Source: Lotus japonicus (Eukaryota; Streptophyta; Magnoliopsida; Fabales; Fabaceae). Taken from it: DNA of 64,000 nt. Below, in pieces: positions 45,601 through 56,476 of the stretch. The DNA is taken from contig NC_080042.1 of NCBI RefSeq assembly GCF_012489685.1, positions 11,546,150 to 11,610,149 of the forward strand, read 5' to 3'. Position 1 is the stretch's first letter; each line of letters begins with the position of its first letter. Under the pieces are notes generated by a model. The model made no database searches, had not been told where the DNA came from, and worked only from the letters and a program-made list of their open reading frames with translations. The translations under genes were made by a program, and so were the position numbers.

Positions 45601-46291
45601 CTGAGTGCATAAATTCTGGAAGATGTAGTTTTAAATAAGTTTTCTAAACAACTTAGAAAAAAGGGCAATGCCACAAACCTTGTTAGTGAATTATAAATGA
45701 AATGAACTGAAGGTTGATGCTCTTCAACAGTAATCCTGGCTCTTTTAGCACCTGATACAGCTGTATGTCATATGAAGGAAACAGAATATTGTAGGTATCA
45801 CATAATAACTGAAGATATAACTGTTTAACCAGTGTCATTCAGTGTTATCAAAGATCCGCCATGGCAGTTTCTCATGGCGGTTTTTTGGGTTTCTGCCATG
45901 GCCAATATCCACCATATGGCCGCAATATTCCGCCATTATTAGTCATGTATGGCGGCTTTCCGCAATTAACAACACTGACTGCATTAGAACTAATACAATC
46001 AAGTATGAATAGCAATAGCAATTTAGTGCATTTAATTTCAATGAAAGCTATCATGTCCGAGCAGTTATCTAATGGGAGAAAGGATGGATTACCTCTTCCA
46101 TCGATGTCAGGACGCACTTCCTCCGAGACCACCACCGTGTCACTCAGCTCGGATCCCACATGCAAACCCTTTTCTTGCGAGGAATTGGCATACTCCTCCT
46201 TCTCAGTGCCACAGTGCTGGTTTGCAGCTTCAGAACCAGAATGTTCCACTTCCACAGAAGGAAGAACCTCGTTCAAATGCTCAACATCCAT
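36679..46291 (-). CDS. CCHC zinc-knuckle / PSP-domain protein (ZCCHC8-like), eight coding exons
   Basis: CDS exons on the minus strand are 46093-46291, 45679-45760, 45416-45491, 44696-44776, 43927-44060, 42051-42303, 38247-38310 and 36679-37304. All have GT-AG introns with compatible phases, giving 504 codons plus TGA. Exon 1 starts MDVEHLNEVL. The exon 2-3 junction gives NSLTRASRQKLEELL. Exon 5 has SVPLYDRGYALGLTSADGSS and exon 6 the zinc knuckle CFNCGSYNHSLREC (C-x2-C-x4-H-x4-C). The PSP domain spans exons 6-7: KYDGLRPGALD, LDPPPWLNRMREIGYPPGYL. The C-terminus is Arg/Ser/Asp/His-rich. It resembles the Arabidopsis PSP/zinc-knuckle proteins such as the AT5G38600 product (from memory). Animal ZCCHC8 is a scaffold of the nuclear exosome targeting complex and PSP proteins associate with splicing factors, so a nuclear RNA-processing role is inferred. 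Introns carry many transposon remnants, yet every splice site and frame is intact. Confidence 0.92.
37305..38246 (-). other. Intron of the PSP gene with a probable MITE
   Basis: This lies between the last two coding exons. TTTAAGAGCCCATTTGGTAT near 37438 and, in reverse, TTTAAGCATACACAAACAAC near 37902 could be ends of a small transposon, but the repeat is too weak to set limits. Confidence 0.4.
38680..38819. mobile_element. hAT-type MITE in an intron
   Basis: About 140 bp from CAGTGTTATCAAATATCC to TTAACAACAC. It has internal CCGCCAAGGCGG/ATGGCGG palindromic words and is similar to the element at 45840-45977. The right end has decayed and no duplication is readable. Confidence 0.7.
39730..40230 (+). 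pseudogene. gypsy pol remnant: RT scrap fused to integrase C-terminus
   Basis: A 150-codon frame has the RT-type motif FGIDYRALNSF (about residues 40-50) and then, after a large deletion, the end of integrase: KPHR-type helical segment, GDWVYLKIQPYKLKSLAKRP, FCGPYQILSKVGTVAYNLNL. A stop at 40180-40182 is followed in frame by IHPTFHVSLLKP, the usual end of this domain. RNase H and the integrase core are missing. Confidence 0.8.
40465..41400. repeat. Inverted pair of LTR-like copies (foldback)
   Basis: The left arm begins GTTGAGTGCTAAGTCTAGAC (about 40473) and the right arm ends with its reverse complement near 41390. Shared words include CACACTAGGAA and AGAAACTTGTATAC, and the arms meet near GACTATTCTTC (40740-40790). 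The right arm is longer and holds about 350 bp, including a (CT)n run at 41104-41120 and a TATA-like TTATATAAGC in reverse, absent from the left arm. Confidence 0.7.
41426..41710. repeat. Duplicated LTR plus decayed copy of the exon 6 end
   Basis: From TGTTAGTTTTGTACAG to TTACATCATC this runs parallel to 41805-42083. Its right end, CAACTCTTACCTCCAAACCC and onward, is a diverged copy of the exon 6 donor and last codons at 42041-42083. Confidence 0.75.
41782..42050. repeat. LTR copy abutting the PSP exon 6 donor
   Basis: This is related to the LTRs at 39381 and 41408, with shared words ATGGCACATGACAG or GTGGCACATGACAG and AGCTTGCTGAGAAAACTTCT. It runs up to the splice donor at 42050. Confidence 0.65.
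42304..43926 (-). other. Intron of the PSP gene
   Basis: AT-rich. The stretch about 43200-43470 with GGAATAAAACATTCCCTGTA and reciprocal words resembles a common plant MITE, but its ends could not be matched. No ORF of interest. Confidence 0.45.
44061..44695 (-). other. Intron of the PSP gene
   Basis: Plain AT-rich intron sequence; nothing else recognised. Confidence 0.6.
44777..45415 (-). other. Intron of the PSP gene with a possible unused exon
   Basis: The minus strand at 44864-44960 reads TVDNSSDLENVQWKDVSVFG, which looks coding and is followed by a possible donor at 44863. In its frame a stop lies just upstream, no good acceptor joins it, and the flanking exons join in phase without it. 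It may be an alternative or relic exon. Confidence 0.4.
45840..45977. mobile_element. hAT-type MITE in the first intron
   Basis: 138 bp with ends CAGTGTTATCAAAG and, in reverse, CAGTGTTGTTAATTGC. The interior is rich in CCGCCATGGC/GGCGG words. Flanks GTGTCATT and ACTGCATT match only in part, so any 8-bp duplication has decayed. Confidence 0.8.
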
Positions 46292-47858
46292 AATATCACA
46301 GTGAAAACGCCTCGTGAGAGCTGAGAGAAGCGAAGATGACGGAGCGGGAATTCGAGAGCTGCTTATCGAGTGAGGGAGAGGAATTAAGAACCCTAGAAAG
46401 AGTTCGCAAACAACACAACGTTCCTTCAATTGAATGTTGGATCCAGAAGACTAGGCAAAATCGCGGCGTTTCGGATTTTTTTTTTTTAATGAAAATTGTG
46501 ATTGGATTTCAATATCTAACTAATTACGGTCAAAATATCAAATTAATTATTAATTTGTTTTGCTTAAATAAGGTTTTATCACTGGAATATACTTTATTTA
46601 TATCTATAGTCCTTGAAAAAATTGTGCTTTCCCTAAGGTGAAAATACTTGATGCCATAAGTCTTTCATCTCCAAACTTATGTTTTATCCCTTTTACAGCT
46701 CTCCAGCCACCACCAGCTTCCATCACCAAAACTAACCACCAAAACAAGAATATATGTCATTCATTTCTTCTTGTCCCTCATAAATCTCCAAAATCTTTCT
46801 CTTACTCTACCCCCCTTCTAGCAAAAACAAAGAGGTTGAGATTAGAGTTCATTGCAATGGAGAACAAAATTAATAGTAGACATAGATCTATGTCCCAAAA
46901 CATATCAAAGTTGTTTTGTTGGGGATTCAAAGTTAGCAGAAAGATAGAGATCTTGGACCCAAAACATATCAAAGTTTTTGATATAGAGTTCTTTTGTTTG
47001 TTGGGGTTTCAATTCATTAAATTTAAATTTCTTGTGAAAAGGCAAGGAAATATTAATAGTGAAGAACTGATGAGAGTGGATTTAGTTTCTGTGAAAACGC
47101 TTATTGAGTTCCATAACTCGATTCTCAAACTCAAATTTGTTCGTCAGAGCAGTCTTCTATAGAACATCAACACTAACAAGAATGTCAAGAAGGGTTTGCA
47201 TCTAGTTGGGACGGTGGAGGCTAGTTGTGGTTCATAGTATGGTTTACGGTACGACGCAATGGTGGTTAAGGGTTGCACGTTGTTGTGTCAAAGGGGTTTC
47301 AAGTGTGATGGCTCGGCGATCGTTGACAGTGGGCTCGATGGTGGCTCTCCTCCCTTGAGGTCCTACGACAGAGCTCACAATCTCACCCGTGGTGGAAGAC
47401 CGTTGTCTCCGGTTTGATGACGAGGATGGGTTATGGTACTTTGTTGTGGTTCGAGCTTTGGTTCTTGTTGGTTTGTGGGCTAGGGTTCGGTTGTTGTTAA
47501 GATGGAGATTTGGGTTTGCTTTGGAGGTGAGGACCGAGGAGAATGGTCTAGGCAAGATCTGGGTAGTTTAGACAGAGGGTCTGGAATCCGGATAAGTTGT
47601 AGATGTGGAGGAGGTTTAGATGGAGGTAGGGGATTAATTCAGTTGCTTTTTCACAAGAACTATTCGATAAAATCAACAATTATGACCACCACCGCAGCCT
47701 TTAGTCAAGCTTTACGGCCAGATCTGGCCTCCTCTCAGTGTGAAACTTCCAGCATCGTGACCCTCGTCACGAGCACTTCCATATCCAATGATTGGTTCAA
47801 CTCCGGCGAGCATATTCTTCGTGCACTGTGCCACAAACTTTGTCTTTCCAGGCAAGCT
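46292..47858. other. Upstream region of the PSP gene
   Basis: The first 150 bp or so are probably its 5' UTR and promoter. On the plus strand there is an unconfirmed 174-codon open frame at 46638-47162, Phe/Lys-rich and without recognised domains, and GC-richer DNA at about 47190-47620 of unknown nature. No clear gene could be supported before the Harbinger element begins. Confidence 0.4.
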
Positions 47859-48299
47859 TAAGAGCAACTCCAACGGGAGTTGCTTAGCATGGTTCCTTAA
47901 GTTAAGCTGCGTTCCTTATTTTTCTCCCCCATTGGAGCTTGCTGAGGTGGCGTTGCTAACATCCCAAAGTTAAGCAACGTTGCTTAAATAAGCAACGCTC
48001 CTTAACTTGCTGAAGCTTAGTAAAAAACTGTTTTTTCTCTTACATTCAGCAACAGAAATCGTTAAAAGAAGAGGGAAGAACACATCCATGAACAACAATC
48101 CAACAATCCATTAAATTTCAGAAATTTCAACAATCCAAAATTTCAGAAATATATAACACAGATTTAACAATTAAAATACAAAAAAATCAAAAAAATTACA
48201 CAAAAAATGGAGAGGATCTGTGATGGCGACGGAGATGGTCTCTTGCATGTCGCCGATCTGATGGCTGGAACCTCCGTTCTCTTGCATGTCGCCGATCTG

Positions 48300-48600
48300 A
48301 TTTGAACGAGGGTTGAACGATGAAGCTTCGAGTGAGAGAGAACGCGGATGGAGGCAGAAAGAGGGTTTGAACGAGGGTTGAACGATGAAGCTTCGATTTT
48401 GAACGGCAGAAAGAGGGTATTGACGGGTTTGAACGAGGAAGCTTCGATTTTGAACGATTTTGATGTGAGTTTGAGAGATGAAAGCTTCGATTTTGAACGG
48501 CAGAAAGAGGGTTTGAACGATTTTGAACGATGAAGCTTCAATTTTGAACGATTTTGATGTGAGTTTGAGAGATCAAAGCTTCGATTTTGACCGCGGATGC
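48300..48600 (+). repeat. Minisatellite upstream of Harbinger ORF1
   Basis: Five to six imperfect copies combine GAACGATGAAGCTTCGATTT, TTGAACGGCAGAAAGAGGGT and TGATGTGAGTTTGAGAGATG. It lies in the ORF1 promoter region. Confidence 0.8.
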
Positions 48601-49070
48601 AGGCAGAAAGACGGTGAGAGATGTGAGTTTGAGAGATGAAGAGAGAAAGCCTGTTTGTGGGTTTGACGTTTGAGAATGAAGCTTCCAGATCCAGAGAGTG
48701 AGAGAGAAAGAGGGTTTGTGTGGGTACTGGGTAGTGAAACCGTAGGAGAAAAAAAAGAGAGAGTGGGAGAGTAAAGTGAAGGAAGCTTCGAGAATGCTTC
48801 TGCGTTCTGTTGCGTTTTGAGATTCATGGTGAGTAGGTCGGTGCGTTTTGAGCCTCATTGAGTCTGGGTCGGTGCGTTTTATGCCTCATTGTGAGTGGGT
48901 CGGTGCGTTTTGGACTGTAATGTATCCGTTTGGCCCAAAACAAGGAAAAAAAAATCATTATTTTCAAGTTTAATTATTTTCAAGTATAAATAAGATGTTT
49001 GTACCATTTTTTTTTTTTACTTTTTTACACAACTACACTTTCACACAATTTCATTCTTCCCACATACTCA

Positions 49071-50364
49071 ATGGATCCTTCTTTTCAAGCTTATTGTGAG
49101 TACTTGAAAAATCAATCTTCTACTACTCTTGAAAATTCTTCAAATCCACAAAGCTCAATGTATCAAACACCTCCATACCAAGTCTCACAACAACCACCTC
49201 CAAACCAAGTCTCACAACAACCACCTCCAAACCAAGTCTCAATACAACCACCTCCATACCAAGTCTCACAACAACCACCTCCAAACCAAGTCTCAATACA
49301 ACCACCTCCATACCAAGTCTCACAACAACCACCAATCTTTTACCAAAACCAACCACATTATGCCGGTAACAATTCTCCAAATCCACAATATGTAATGTAT
49401 CAACAACAACCATTCATTTACCAACCACATGCTGGAGATGGTTCCCAAAATCCAACTCATTTTGTGCATCCATCACCACCACCACCAAACTCCTATAGCC
49501 CTCAAATTAGTAGCAGTAGTGAAAAAGTACCTGAAACACAATTTGAAGGTATGGTTGATGAGCTTGATGAGACTACTTTCCCTGCTAAAGGAGATGGCCA
49601 GAAACCCAAAAAAACAACGCTTGAAATGGTGCGAAAATGACGATATAATTCTTCTCCAGACATGGCTCAACATTTCAAAGGATTCGGTAACAGGAACTGA
49701 TCAAAAGGCTGAAACCTTTTGGCGGAGGATTGAACATCAATACAACAAGTACCGCAAAGTAGGTTCTCCTGAGAGGCAATGGTCTCAACTGAAGTCTCGC
49801 TTTCATACATTGAGTAAAGCGGTCTCAACTTTTGTCGGTTGCTACAAGAAAGTTACCAACCCTCCGAAGAGCGGCTACTCTGAGAGAGATATCATGGCTG
49901 ATGCATGTTCATTGTATAATGCAATGGAAAAGACTAAAACATTCAATTTTGAGCATGCATGGCGGGTGTTGAAAGATGAACCCAAGTGGAAAGGAGAAGC
50001 AATGCCAATCTATTCTCAGCAGTCACAACATTCTACTGATGGGGTGCACACATCAATCGATGGTTCAGAACATGAGGTAGTACAAATATTTTCCCGTCCA
50101 CCAGGTCAGAAAGATATGAAGGCAAAGGCAAAGGCTACAACAACTTCCAACAATGAACAAAAGATGGCAGAGGCGGAATCTCTTGTCAAGGAAAAAGAGG
50201 AAAGGATGGCAAGACTTGAGCGTTTAAAGAAGAATGACCAGCTGAAGATGTTAAATGATATCCTTCTCCAAGACACATCTAACATGAATGAGGAACAATT
50301 AGCAGATTTTAAGAACATATGTGTGTACACTAGGCGCCAGTTAGAGGACTTGTTTAAGGAATAA
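49071..50364 (+). pseudogene. Harbinger ORF1, SANT/Myb-like DNA-binding protein, one frameshift
   Basis: This partner of the transposase binds the element ends and helps nuclear entry in characterised PIF/Harbinger systems. The start at 49071 gives MDPSFQAYCEYLKN; the longer frame from 48999 is less likely. Residues about 30-85 are repeats of QPPPNQVSQ and QPPPYQVS units. A seven-A run at 49608-49614 marks a one-base frame change: before it the frame ends at 49640, after it the second frame carries the SANT/trihelix-like domain (WCENDDIILLQTWLNIS, TFWRRIEHQYNKYRKV, RQWSQLKSRFHTLSKAVSTF, CYKKV) to TAA at 50362-50364. The C-terminal part has a coiled coil (LVKEKEERMARLERLKKNDQ). The domain layout matches plant Harbinger ORF1 proteins. 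Confidence 0.85.
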
Positions 50365-51592
50365 TTGTTTATATTTATATTTCTTATTTTGTTTTAGTTA
50401 ATATTATAATGTAATGTTTCTAATTCTTATTGTATTTTAGTTAATATTATAATGTAATGTTTTAGTTTTTATTCTAACGGTGAATTGATCCTCATGCTGC
50501 TGATAGTGTAATGTGTTTTTTGTTTTGTAATTTTCCAAAGAAAAAAGAAAGAAGGAAGTGAATGAGCAATCGGTTCAATTGTGAATTTAATCATTCTACC
50601 TTTTTCATCATAATCCTATACACATGCATGTAATGAGCAATCGGTTCAATTGTTACTCTTTTTATTGTATTTTAGCCAAAGAGTTACAATTGGTTCTAAT
50701 GATATTTAATGAGCATGCATGTAATTGAATTCTATGTATATAATTGCTGGCACTAGTTAACTTGCACGCAGGAACCAATACTGATGGGAATGGAGCTATT
50801 GATTTTCATTAAATAGCATTTGTTGGCCAACAAGAAAAATAAAAGTAGTAGTTGGTAGTTATTGATTTTTCTTGACCGCAGCAACCAATGTTGATAGGAA
50901 TGGAGCTATTGATTTTCATTAAAGAGCATTTGTTGGCCAACAAGAAAAATAAAAGTAGTAGTTGGTAGTTATTGATTTTTCTTGCACGCAGGAACCAATG
51001 TTGATAGGAATGGAGCTATTGATTTTCATTAAAGAGCATTTGTTGGCCAACAAGAAAAATAAAAGTAGTAGTTGGTAGTTATTGATTTTTCTTGCAGCAG
51101 GAACCAATGTTGATAGGAATGGAGCTATTGATTTTCATTAAAGAGCATTTGTTGGCCAACAAGAAAAATAAATGTAATTGGTTGGAGCACTTGTTTCTCA
51201 TCTGCCTAGTTGCTACCACATTAAAACATCACTTGTTCATGAAACATCATTTCCTCCATTCACGTGAAAACCGACCTTTATGTGGAGGGAAATAAATGAG
51301 TGTGTAGGGGAAGTAGGAAAACAAGTCAAAAACTAAGAAATAGCCTTTAAATTTACATGTCTTTGGCAACATCACATTTAATGTGAAGCAAGAAAGGTAG
51401 CAGGAATGGCAACATCATCATAATGTCTTTGAGATTCACTTTCTTCTCCGGTTTCCCCTTACCAAAGACTTCACATGCCCATAACATCACATTATAAATT
51501 CCATCATCCATAAACACTTTTGCATCCTCCTTCAACCCAACAACATTTTCTCACAATTATACACATTACACATATATTTTCTCACCCTATTG
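50365..51592 (+). other. Region between Harbinger ORF1 and ORF2
   Basis: Non-coding and AT-rich. It contains the 110-bp tandem array at 50771-51175 and probably the 3' end of ORF1 and promoter of ORF2. No gene. Confidence 0.6.
50771..51175. repeat. Tandem repeat, four copies of 109-110 bp
   Basis: Copies start at 50771, 50881, 50991 and 51100. Each includes GGAATGGAGCTATTGATTTT and CATTTGTTGGCCAACAAGAA, and TTGTTGGCCAACAA is palindromic. Copies are nearly identical, which suggests recent amplification. Confidence 0.93.
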
Positions 51593-52549
51593 ATGGATCC
51601 GAACGATATACTCGACTTTGATGCCTTTTATGAAGAAATGGTAGAGGATTATATGAATGACACAAGTGCAGAAGATTACTTGAGGATGGTGCAAGAGAGC
51701 CAACAACAATCTGATGACACCGTTAGGCGAAGAAGAAAGGTGATAGAGCGATCCCGTGAAGAAGGTCACAATCGATTGTTCAACGACTACTTTTCTGAAA
51801 CCCCTGTATTCACAGAAACCAAATTCCGACGAAGGTTTCGAATGCGAAGGGAGTTATTTCTTAGAATTGTAGAAGCACTTGGCAATCATGACAATTATTT
51901 TCAAATGAGGGTTGATACCATACGTAAAAAAGGTCTTTCACCATTACAAAAGTGCACCGCCGCTATTCGTATGTTGGCATACGGATCACCTGCTGACAAT
52001 CTGGATGAGTATGTAAGAATTGGTGAAAGTACTGCAATTGAGTGCTTAGAGAGATTTGTAACGGGTGTGAATGAAATATTTGGAGCCCAGTACTTGAGGA
52101 GACCGAACAAAGAGGACACTACACGCCTACTACAAATGGGGGAGTCTCGTGGATTTCCAGGTATGTTGGGTTCCATTGACTGTATGCATTGGGAATGGAA
52201 AAATTGTCCAGTTGCATGGAAAGGTCAGTATTCTCGAGGTGATCATGGCAAACCCACAATCATGCTTGAAGCAGTGGCATCACAAGACTTGTGGATTTGG
52301 CATGCTTTTTTTGGCATTGCAGTTTCTAACAATGATATCAATGTGCTAAACCAATCTGATGTGTTTAACAATGTGTTGAATGGCACAGCTCCTGAAGTGC
52401 ACTACGAGGTGAACAGAACACAATATCATATGGGTTACTATCTAGCGGATGGTATCTATCCCGAGTGGGCTACATTTGTCAAGACAATCCCAATGCCACA
52501 AGGAGAAAAAAGACAATTGTTTGCCAAAGCACAAGAAGGAGCAAGAAAG
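51593..52549 (+). pseudogene. Harbinger transposase, 5' part (split by a retrotransposon)
   Basis: This is the first 319 codons of a DDE_Tnp_4-type transposase, from MDPNDILDFD at 51593. A helical N-terminal part (RRRFRMRRELFLRIVEALGN) precedes the RNase H-like core. Two of the three catalytic acids are present: Asp in MLGSIDCMHWEWKNCP and Asp in VSNNDINVLN. The frame is open up to GARK at 52549, where the Tekay-like element is inserted with a GAAAG duplication. The remaining codons are at 62911-63255, giving a total of 433 aa, normal for the family. Reading past 52549 in the retrotransposon adds only a short unrelated tail ending at 52588. Confidence 0.92.
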
Positions 52550-53218
52550 TGTAAGACCCAAGTTTTTAAGCTTATGCTTAGTGAATAAAATCTTATTCAC
52601 GATTAGGGTTGATGTATTGTGAAAGGAAACCTGAACAAGAGTTTGTCAAATGGAATAGATTTATGAAGGAGAAAGTTCAGGAAAAGTCAAAGGATTTTAT
52701 CGAAGTCGATTTAAGTTATAGCACGATCGTTATACGCTTAAACCTAGGTCAGAAACCCTAGTATATAGCTAATTTTCACTTTTAGGCACGACGGAAGTTA
52801 ATTCCAAAAATCTTCAGAGAAATGTTAGAACTTCTCTTTTTCCATATATCAAAATCTTTTCGAGGCGAAACTCTAGGATCTACGAACGTCCGATTCCAAT
52901 CATCGGAAGTTTGCCGAAACCGAATCCCTGGTATTTCAAAACCCTAGAATTTCTCGACAATGAAGACTTTATCTATTCAGAGCTTCAAATGAATATTCTA
53001 CACGCGTACACCCATTTCTCTTGATGATTTCAATCTTTCTTCCGAAGGAAGTTTTCTATTCCGACTTTCGATGCAAAAAGCAACTTATCGGGTAAAATAG
53101 TTTTATACCGACTATGCTTTAGTTGCCAAAAATACAAGGAGACCTCTTTATAGTTTTGGAGTTCTTTTGCCAAAACATATCTAATAATTCATGGAGAATG
53201 ACGCCGGAAAAATCAGAT

Positions 53219-53264
53219 TCGCGAAACTTTCATTTTCCCGCGAATTTCCACCTTCTATATATAG
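53219..53264 (+). promoter_or_regulatory. LTR core promoter: E2F-like motif and TATA box
   Basis: TCGCGAAA (53219-53226) and TTTTCCCGCGA (53233-53243) lie just upstream of TATATATAG (53256-53264), the same layout as in the solo LTR at 22932-22976. The copy in the 3' LTR is at 59662-59707. Confidence 0.55.
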
Positions 53265-54865
53265 CCAAGAAATGAGAAAAAACAAATATCTTACCCATTT
53301 CTTCCCAAGGAGGCCGCGAGTTTGCTAAGGAGAGGAGGAGAAGAGATTTTGTTCAATCCTTGCTTGATCGTCGATCAATCAGTTGCTGCTTCAAGGCTTC
53401 GAGGTATAGTCGCTAATCCTTACCTCTGATCGCTTTTTCCATAGCTTTTCTGTAGAGTTTTCTGAGCGGATAGTTTATGGGTTTTTGCAAAACTATCCTG
53501 AATCTTTCATTTCTGATTCTAAACCTCTTCTATATGTGCCCAAGATCACTTCTGCCGGATTAGATTTTCCGTTATGTCGCCGGAATTCCGCCGAAATCAA
53601 TTTTAGCCTTAAATACCCATTTTTGGAGTTTTTGAGGTAAAGCTTCAACCTTTAGGCTAAAAACTATCGCCTTAGCTTAGTGTTAGTAGGATTAGTTGTC
53701 ATAAACGTCGTTAGTAACGTCCCTGCAAAATTTGGTTTTTGGGATTTCAGTTTTGAAATTTCTAAGTTAAAAATCATGACCAAAATACCCCTGCGACAGT
53801 TTTCGATCCGATAATTTTTCCGAGTTCAGAATACCCTTAGTTACGGCTAATGATAGCATAGGAACCAAGTTTGATCGAAGAAAAATCGAGCCCCATAATT
53901 ACCTAAAGTGGCCGAGCCCTATTAAGGGGGAGGAGGAAAATTTCCTTTTCCGAAAACTTGTCTTTCGCGCTAGATTATCGTACCTTAGAGTATAGATTAC
54001 TTCGTGTAACCTTAGTAAGTATCGATAGCTTAGTTCTCGATAGATTCTGATAGTATTTCTGTGACTTTGCTTTAAAGGAACTTTTGAGGAATTTCCTGAG
54101 GAGCAACGCTTTGCTTGTGAGGAAGAGTTAGAAGATAATCCTGGAGAATCTGCAGGTGAGGGCTTCTCACTGAATCTCTAGTTAATGCTTAGGGTCGATG
54201 TTTCGACATTGTTTACTGTTTATGCACTGGAATTGTGTGTGATTGGAAAATGTTTTCTGAGGCTTCGGCTGACAATGTAGATAATTCATCTACTGAATGT
54301 TTTTGAGATTGTCTTACATGCTATGTGCTATGTGGGTAATCTAGGATGTGTGGTGCATGCTTTATATGCTAAGTGCTAAGTGTTTATGATGCGATTTATT
54401 GATATATGACATGTTGTTGATTGTGATGATTTAAATATGCTCTGTACTGGAATCTGAGATTCTGAATGGTGAGAATAGCGGGCAGGTCATGGCGATTTTA
54501 TTTTGAGAGTTTTGAGAAAGTTTGATAGGACGAACGAGGTTCGGGCCTTAATTCTGTTTAGTGGATCGAGACATCCTCTGGAAGCGACTTGGGATTGGGA
54601 GATCCTGCAAATGTATAAGACTTGCGATAAGACAAAATGGAATCTATTTTATAAAGAAAATTCATAAGACCTTAAATAACCTCAAAATCTTTAAGTAATG
54701 ATAACAACCTCGAAGGAAGGCATTGGAAGTCAAGTCATAGTTTTGGAAAAACGAGGAGTGTCGTCGGATCCAGGTGTTGAGGAGTTTGGTAAGTTCTGAG
54801 TATGTTGGTACTCCTTCGCTCGTTGAGCAGTTTGTTAGCCATCCAAGGGATGAGCCGAGAAGCTT

Positions 54866-55121
54866 CACTGAGGCGTGAGACCTTGTGAATGCGTGATACT
54901 CCACTGAGGCGTGAGACCTTGTGGAAAGCATGGACATTCACTGAGGCGTGAGACCTCGTGAACAGCATGAAGCTTCACTGAGGCGTGAGACCTTGTGAAT
55001 GCGGGATACTCCACTGAGGCGTGAGACCTTGTGGAAAGCATGGAACTCCACTGAGGCGTGAGACCTTGTGAGAGCATGAAACTTCACTGAAGCGTGAGAC
55101 TTCGTGAGAGTATTGATGACC
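54866..55121 (+). repeat. 36-bp minisatellite in the LTR, seven copies
   Basis: The unit is CACTGAGGCGTGAGACCTTG followed by about 16 variable bases. The identical array in the 3' LTR is at 61309-61564 and differs by two substitutions in the second unit. Confidence 0.93.
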
Positions 55122-56464
55122 CGAAGAGTCATCGTGAGTGGTTGCACTCATTTTATGATTATTGTATTTTGTCGCAGAATCGACTTTACCTTAGGGTAAG
55201 CTTTTAGAAACTTTAATTTACCTAGAACACGTGGCGACGTGTCGAGTGAGATCGGAGACGTTGGTTGACTAATCATCCTGCATTCATGCAACATTAATGG
55301 GGTATTAACACAGAACGTACTCTGGACCTCGTCGGATTCCAAAATGGTCATAAGACCCGGATTTCCGTGAAAGAGCGTTTGTAAACGTCTCTTGTAGCAG
55401 ACCGAAATGGCAGACCTACGGGTTACGGCTGATCTGACTACCTTTGTGTGGTGTAAGAGGCACGCGGGCCGAAATGGCACCACCGTGGCTGGTGAAGGGC
55501 TGATCCGTTGATGTCCATCCGTTCCGGATTGCATATTGGTTGACTGGGTTAACCTGCATATCATTTCATGCAACATGCATACTGACATAGTTGATGAGTG
55601 TGTTTGATACTTGTTAGTTCTACTTGATGCATGTTAACTGTGATTTACAGTCGTTATATTCTTTGTGGAAATATGCAACCCTAGGATGTTATCCCTAGTT
55701 ATAAGCCTAAGTGGCTATTATCTTATTTATATTTATTGGTGCTATTAATTACATAATTCTTTGGAGTTGACCCTCGCGTCTTCTGTGTGTGCTTTGGCGG
55801 ACAAACGCCCTTTGTCAGATGTCTTTGGCGGACTGGTTCACGACGGTTCACCCTTCGGGGGAAACTAGAGTTGGGATGCTGGAACAGGAGCGCATCGCGA
55901 TAGCGAGCGGAGGACGGATGGTGTACATAGACTAGGTCGTTCTGGATTTCGAATTCGGACGACGATCATGCCAGCATGTAGGATTGAGTGTTAGTGTGAG
56001 CTCCTCGAGATGGGATTAGTGTAGGAGTAGAGTCTTAGCTCTGAACATTATTTGTTTCATTCGGGATAGGGTAGTTTCCCACCTATAGCTTTTTGTGTGG
56101 TTTCTTTCGGGAATCACAGAGAGTTGGTTGGACTTAGGAGGTCTTGTTTCAGGCCGATGGGCCAGCTTATTCTCAGTTTTGAGGGATAGTGTTGCGGACA
56201 CTTACCTTTAGATTTGGTTTGTACATTTTGCCTTCGGGCGCTACACTTTTCTTTCCGTCACTGGAGGTTACTCGTGACGAGGTTGTTACTTACAGCGGGG
56301 GCTGTTTATATTTTGTATATTAGTTCTATTGCTTTTCGCTTTTGGGTTTTATTTAATTCAGTCTTGTCTTAGTTATTATCGAAAAAAAAAATATTTCACG
56401 TTTTTCCGCATTAAGTTTATTTTGGTTACTAAAGTGACGCCACCGAAATCGGGGTGTTACATTG

Positions 56465-56476
56465 TGGTATCAGAGC
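56465..56476 (+). promoter_or_regulatory. Primer-binding site, initiator tRNA-Met type
   Basis: TGGTATCAGAGC three bases after the 5' LTR end. Confidence 0.93.

Larger units (their letters stand above)
52550..56461 (+). repeat. 5' LTR of the gag-only element
   Basis: 3,912 bp from TGTAAGACCCAAG to GGGGTGTTACA. It holds a promoter at about 53219-53264, the 36-bp minisatellite at 54866-55121 and a short open frame with MSLADWFTTVHPSGE at 55819-55935. Its relative, the LTR at 30521, is truncated; the solo LTR at 22285 is a more distant one. Confidence 0.95.

Noticed and set aside
46638..47162. 174-codon ORF upstream of the PSP gene
   Set aside because: Low-complexity Phe/Lys-rich translation, no domain, no partner exons; kept only as a remark in the spacer entry.
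49123..49413. Val/Leu-rich minus-strand ORF
   Set aside because: Antisense of the QPPPNQVS repeat in Harbinger ORF1.
54866..55121. CRISPR-like pattern of regular repeats with variable spacers
   Set aside because: Repeats are imperfect, spacers are themselves related, and the context is a plant LTR.
54662..55588. Several minus-strand ORFs with repeated RSHASVE-type peptides (also at 61105-62031)
   Set aside because: They are translations of the 36-bp LTR minisatellite and flanks on the wrong strand; no start context, domain or conservation beyond the repeat.
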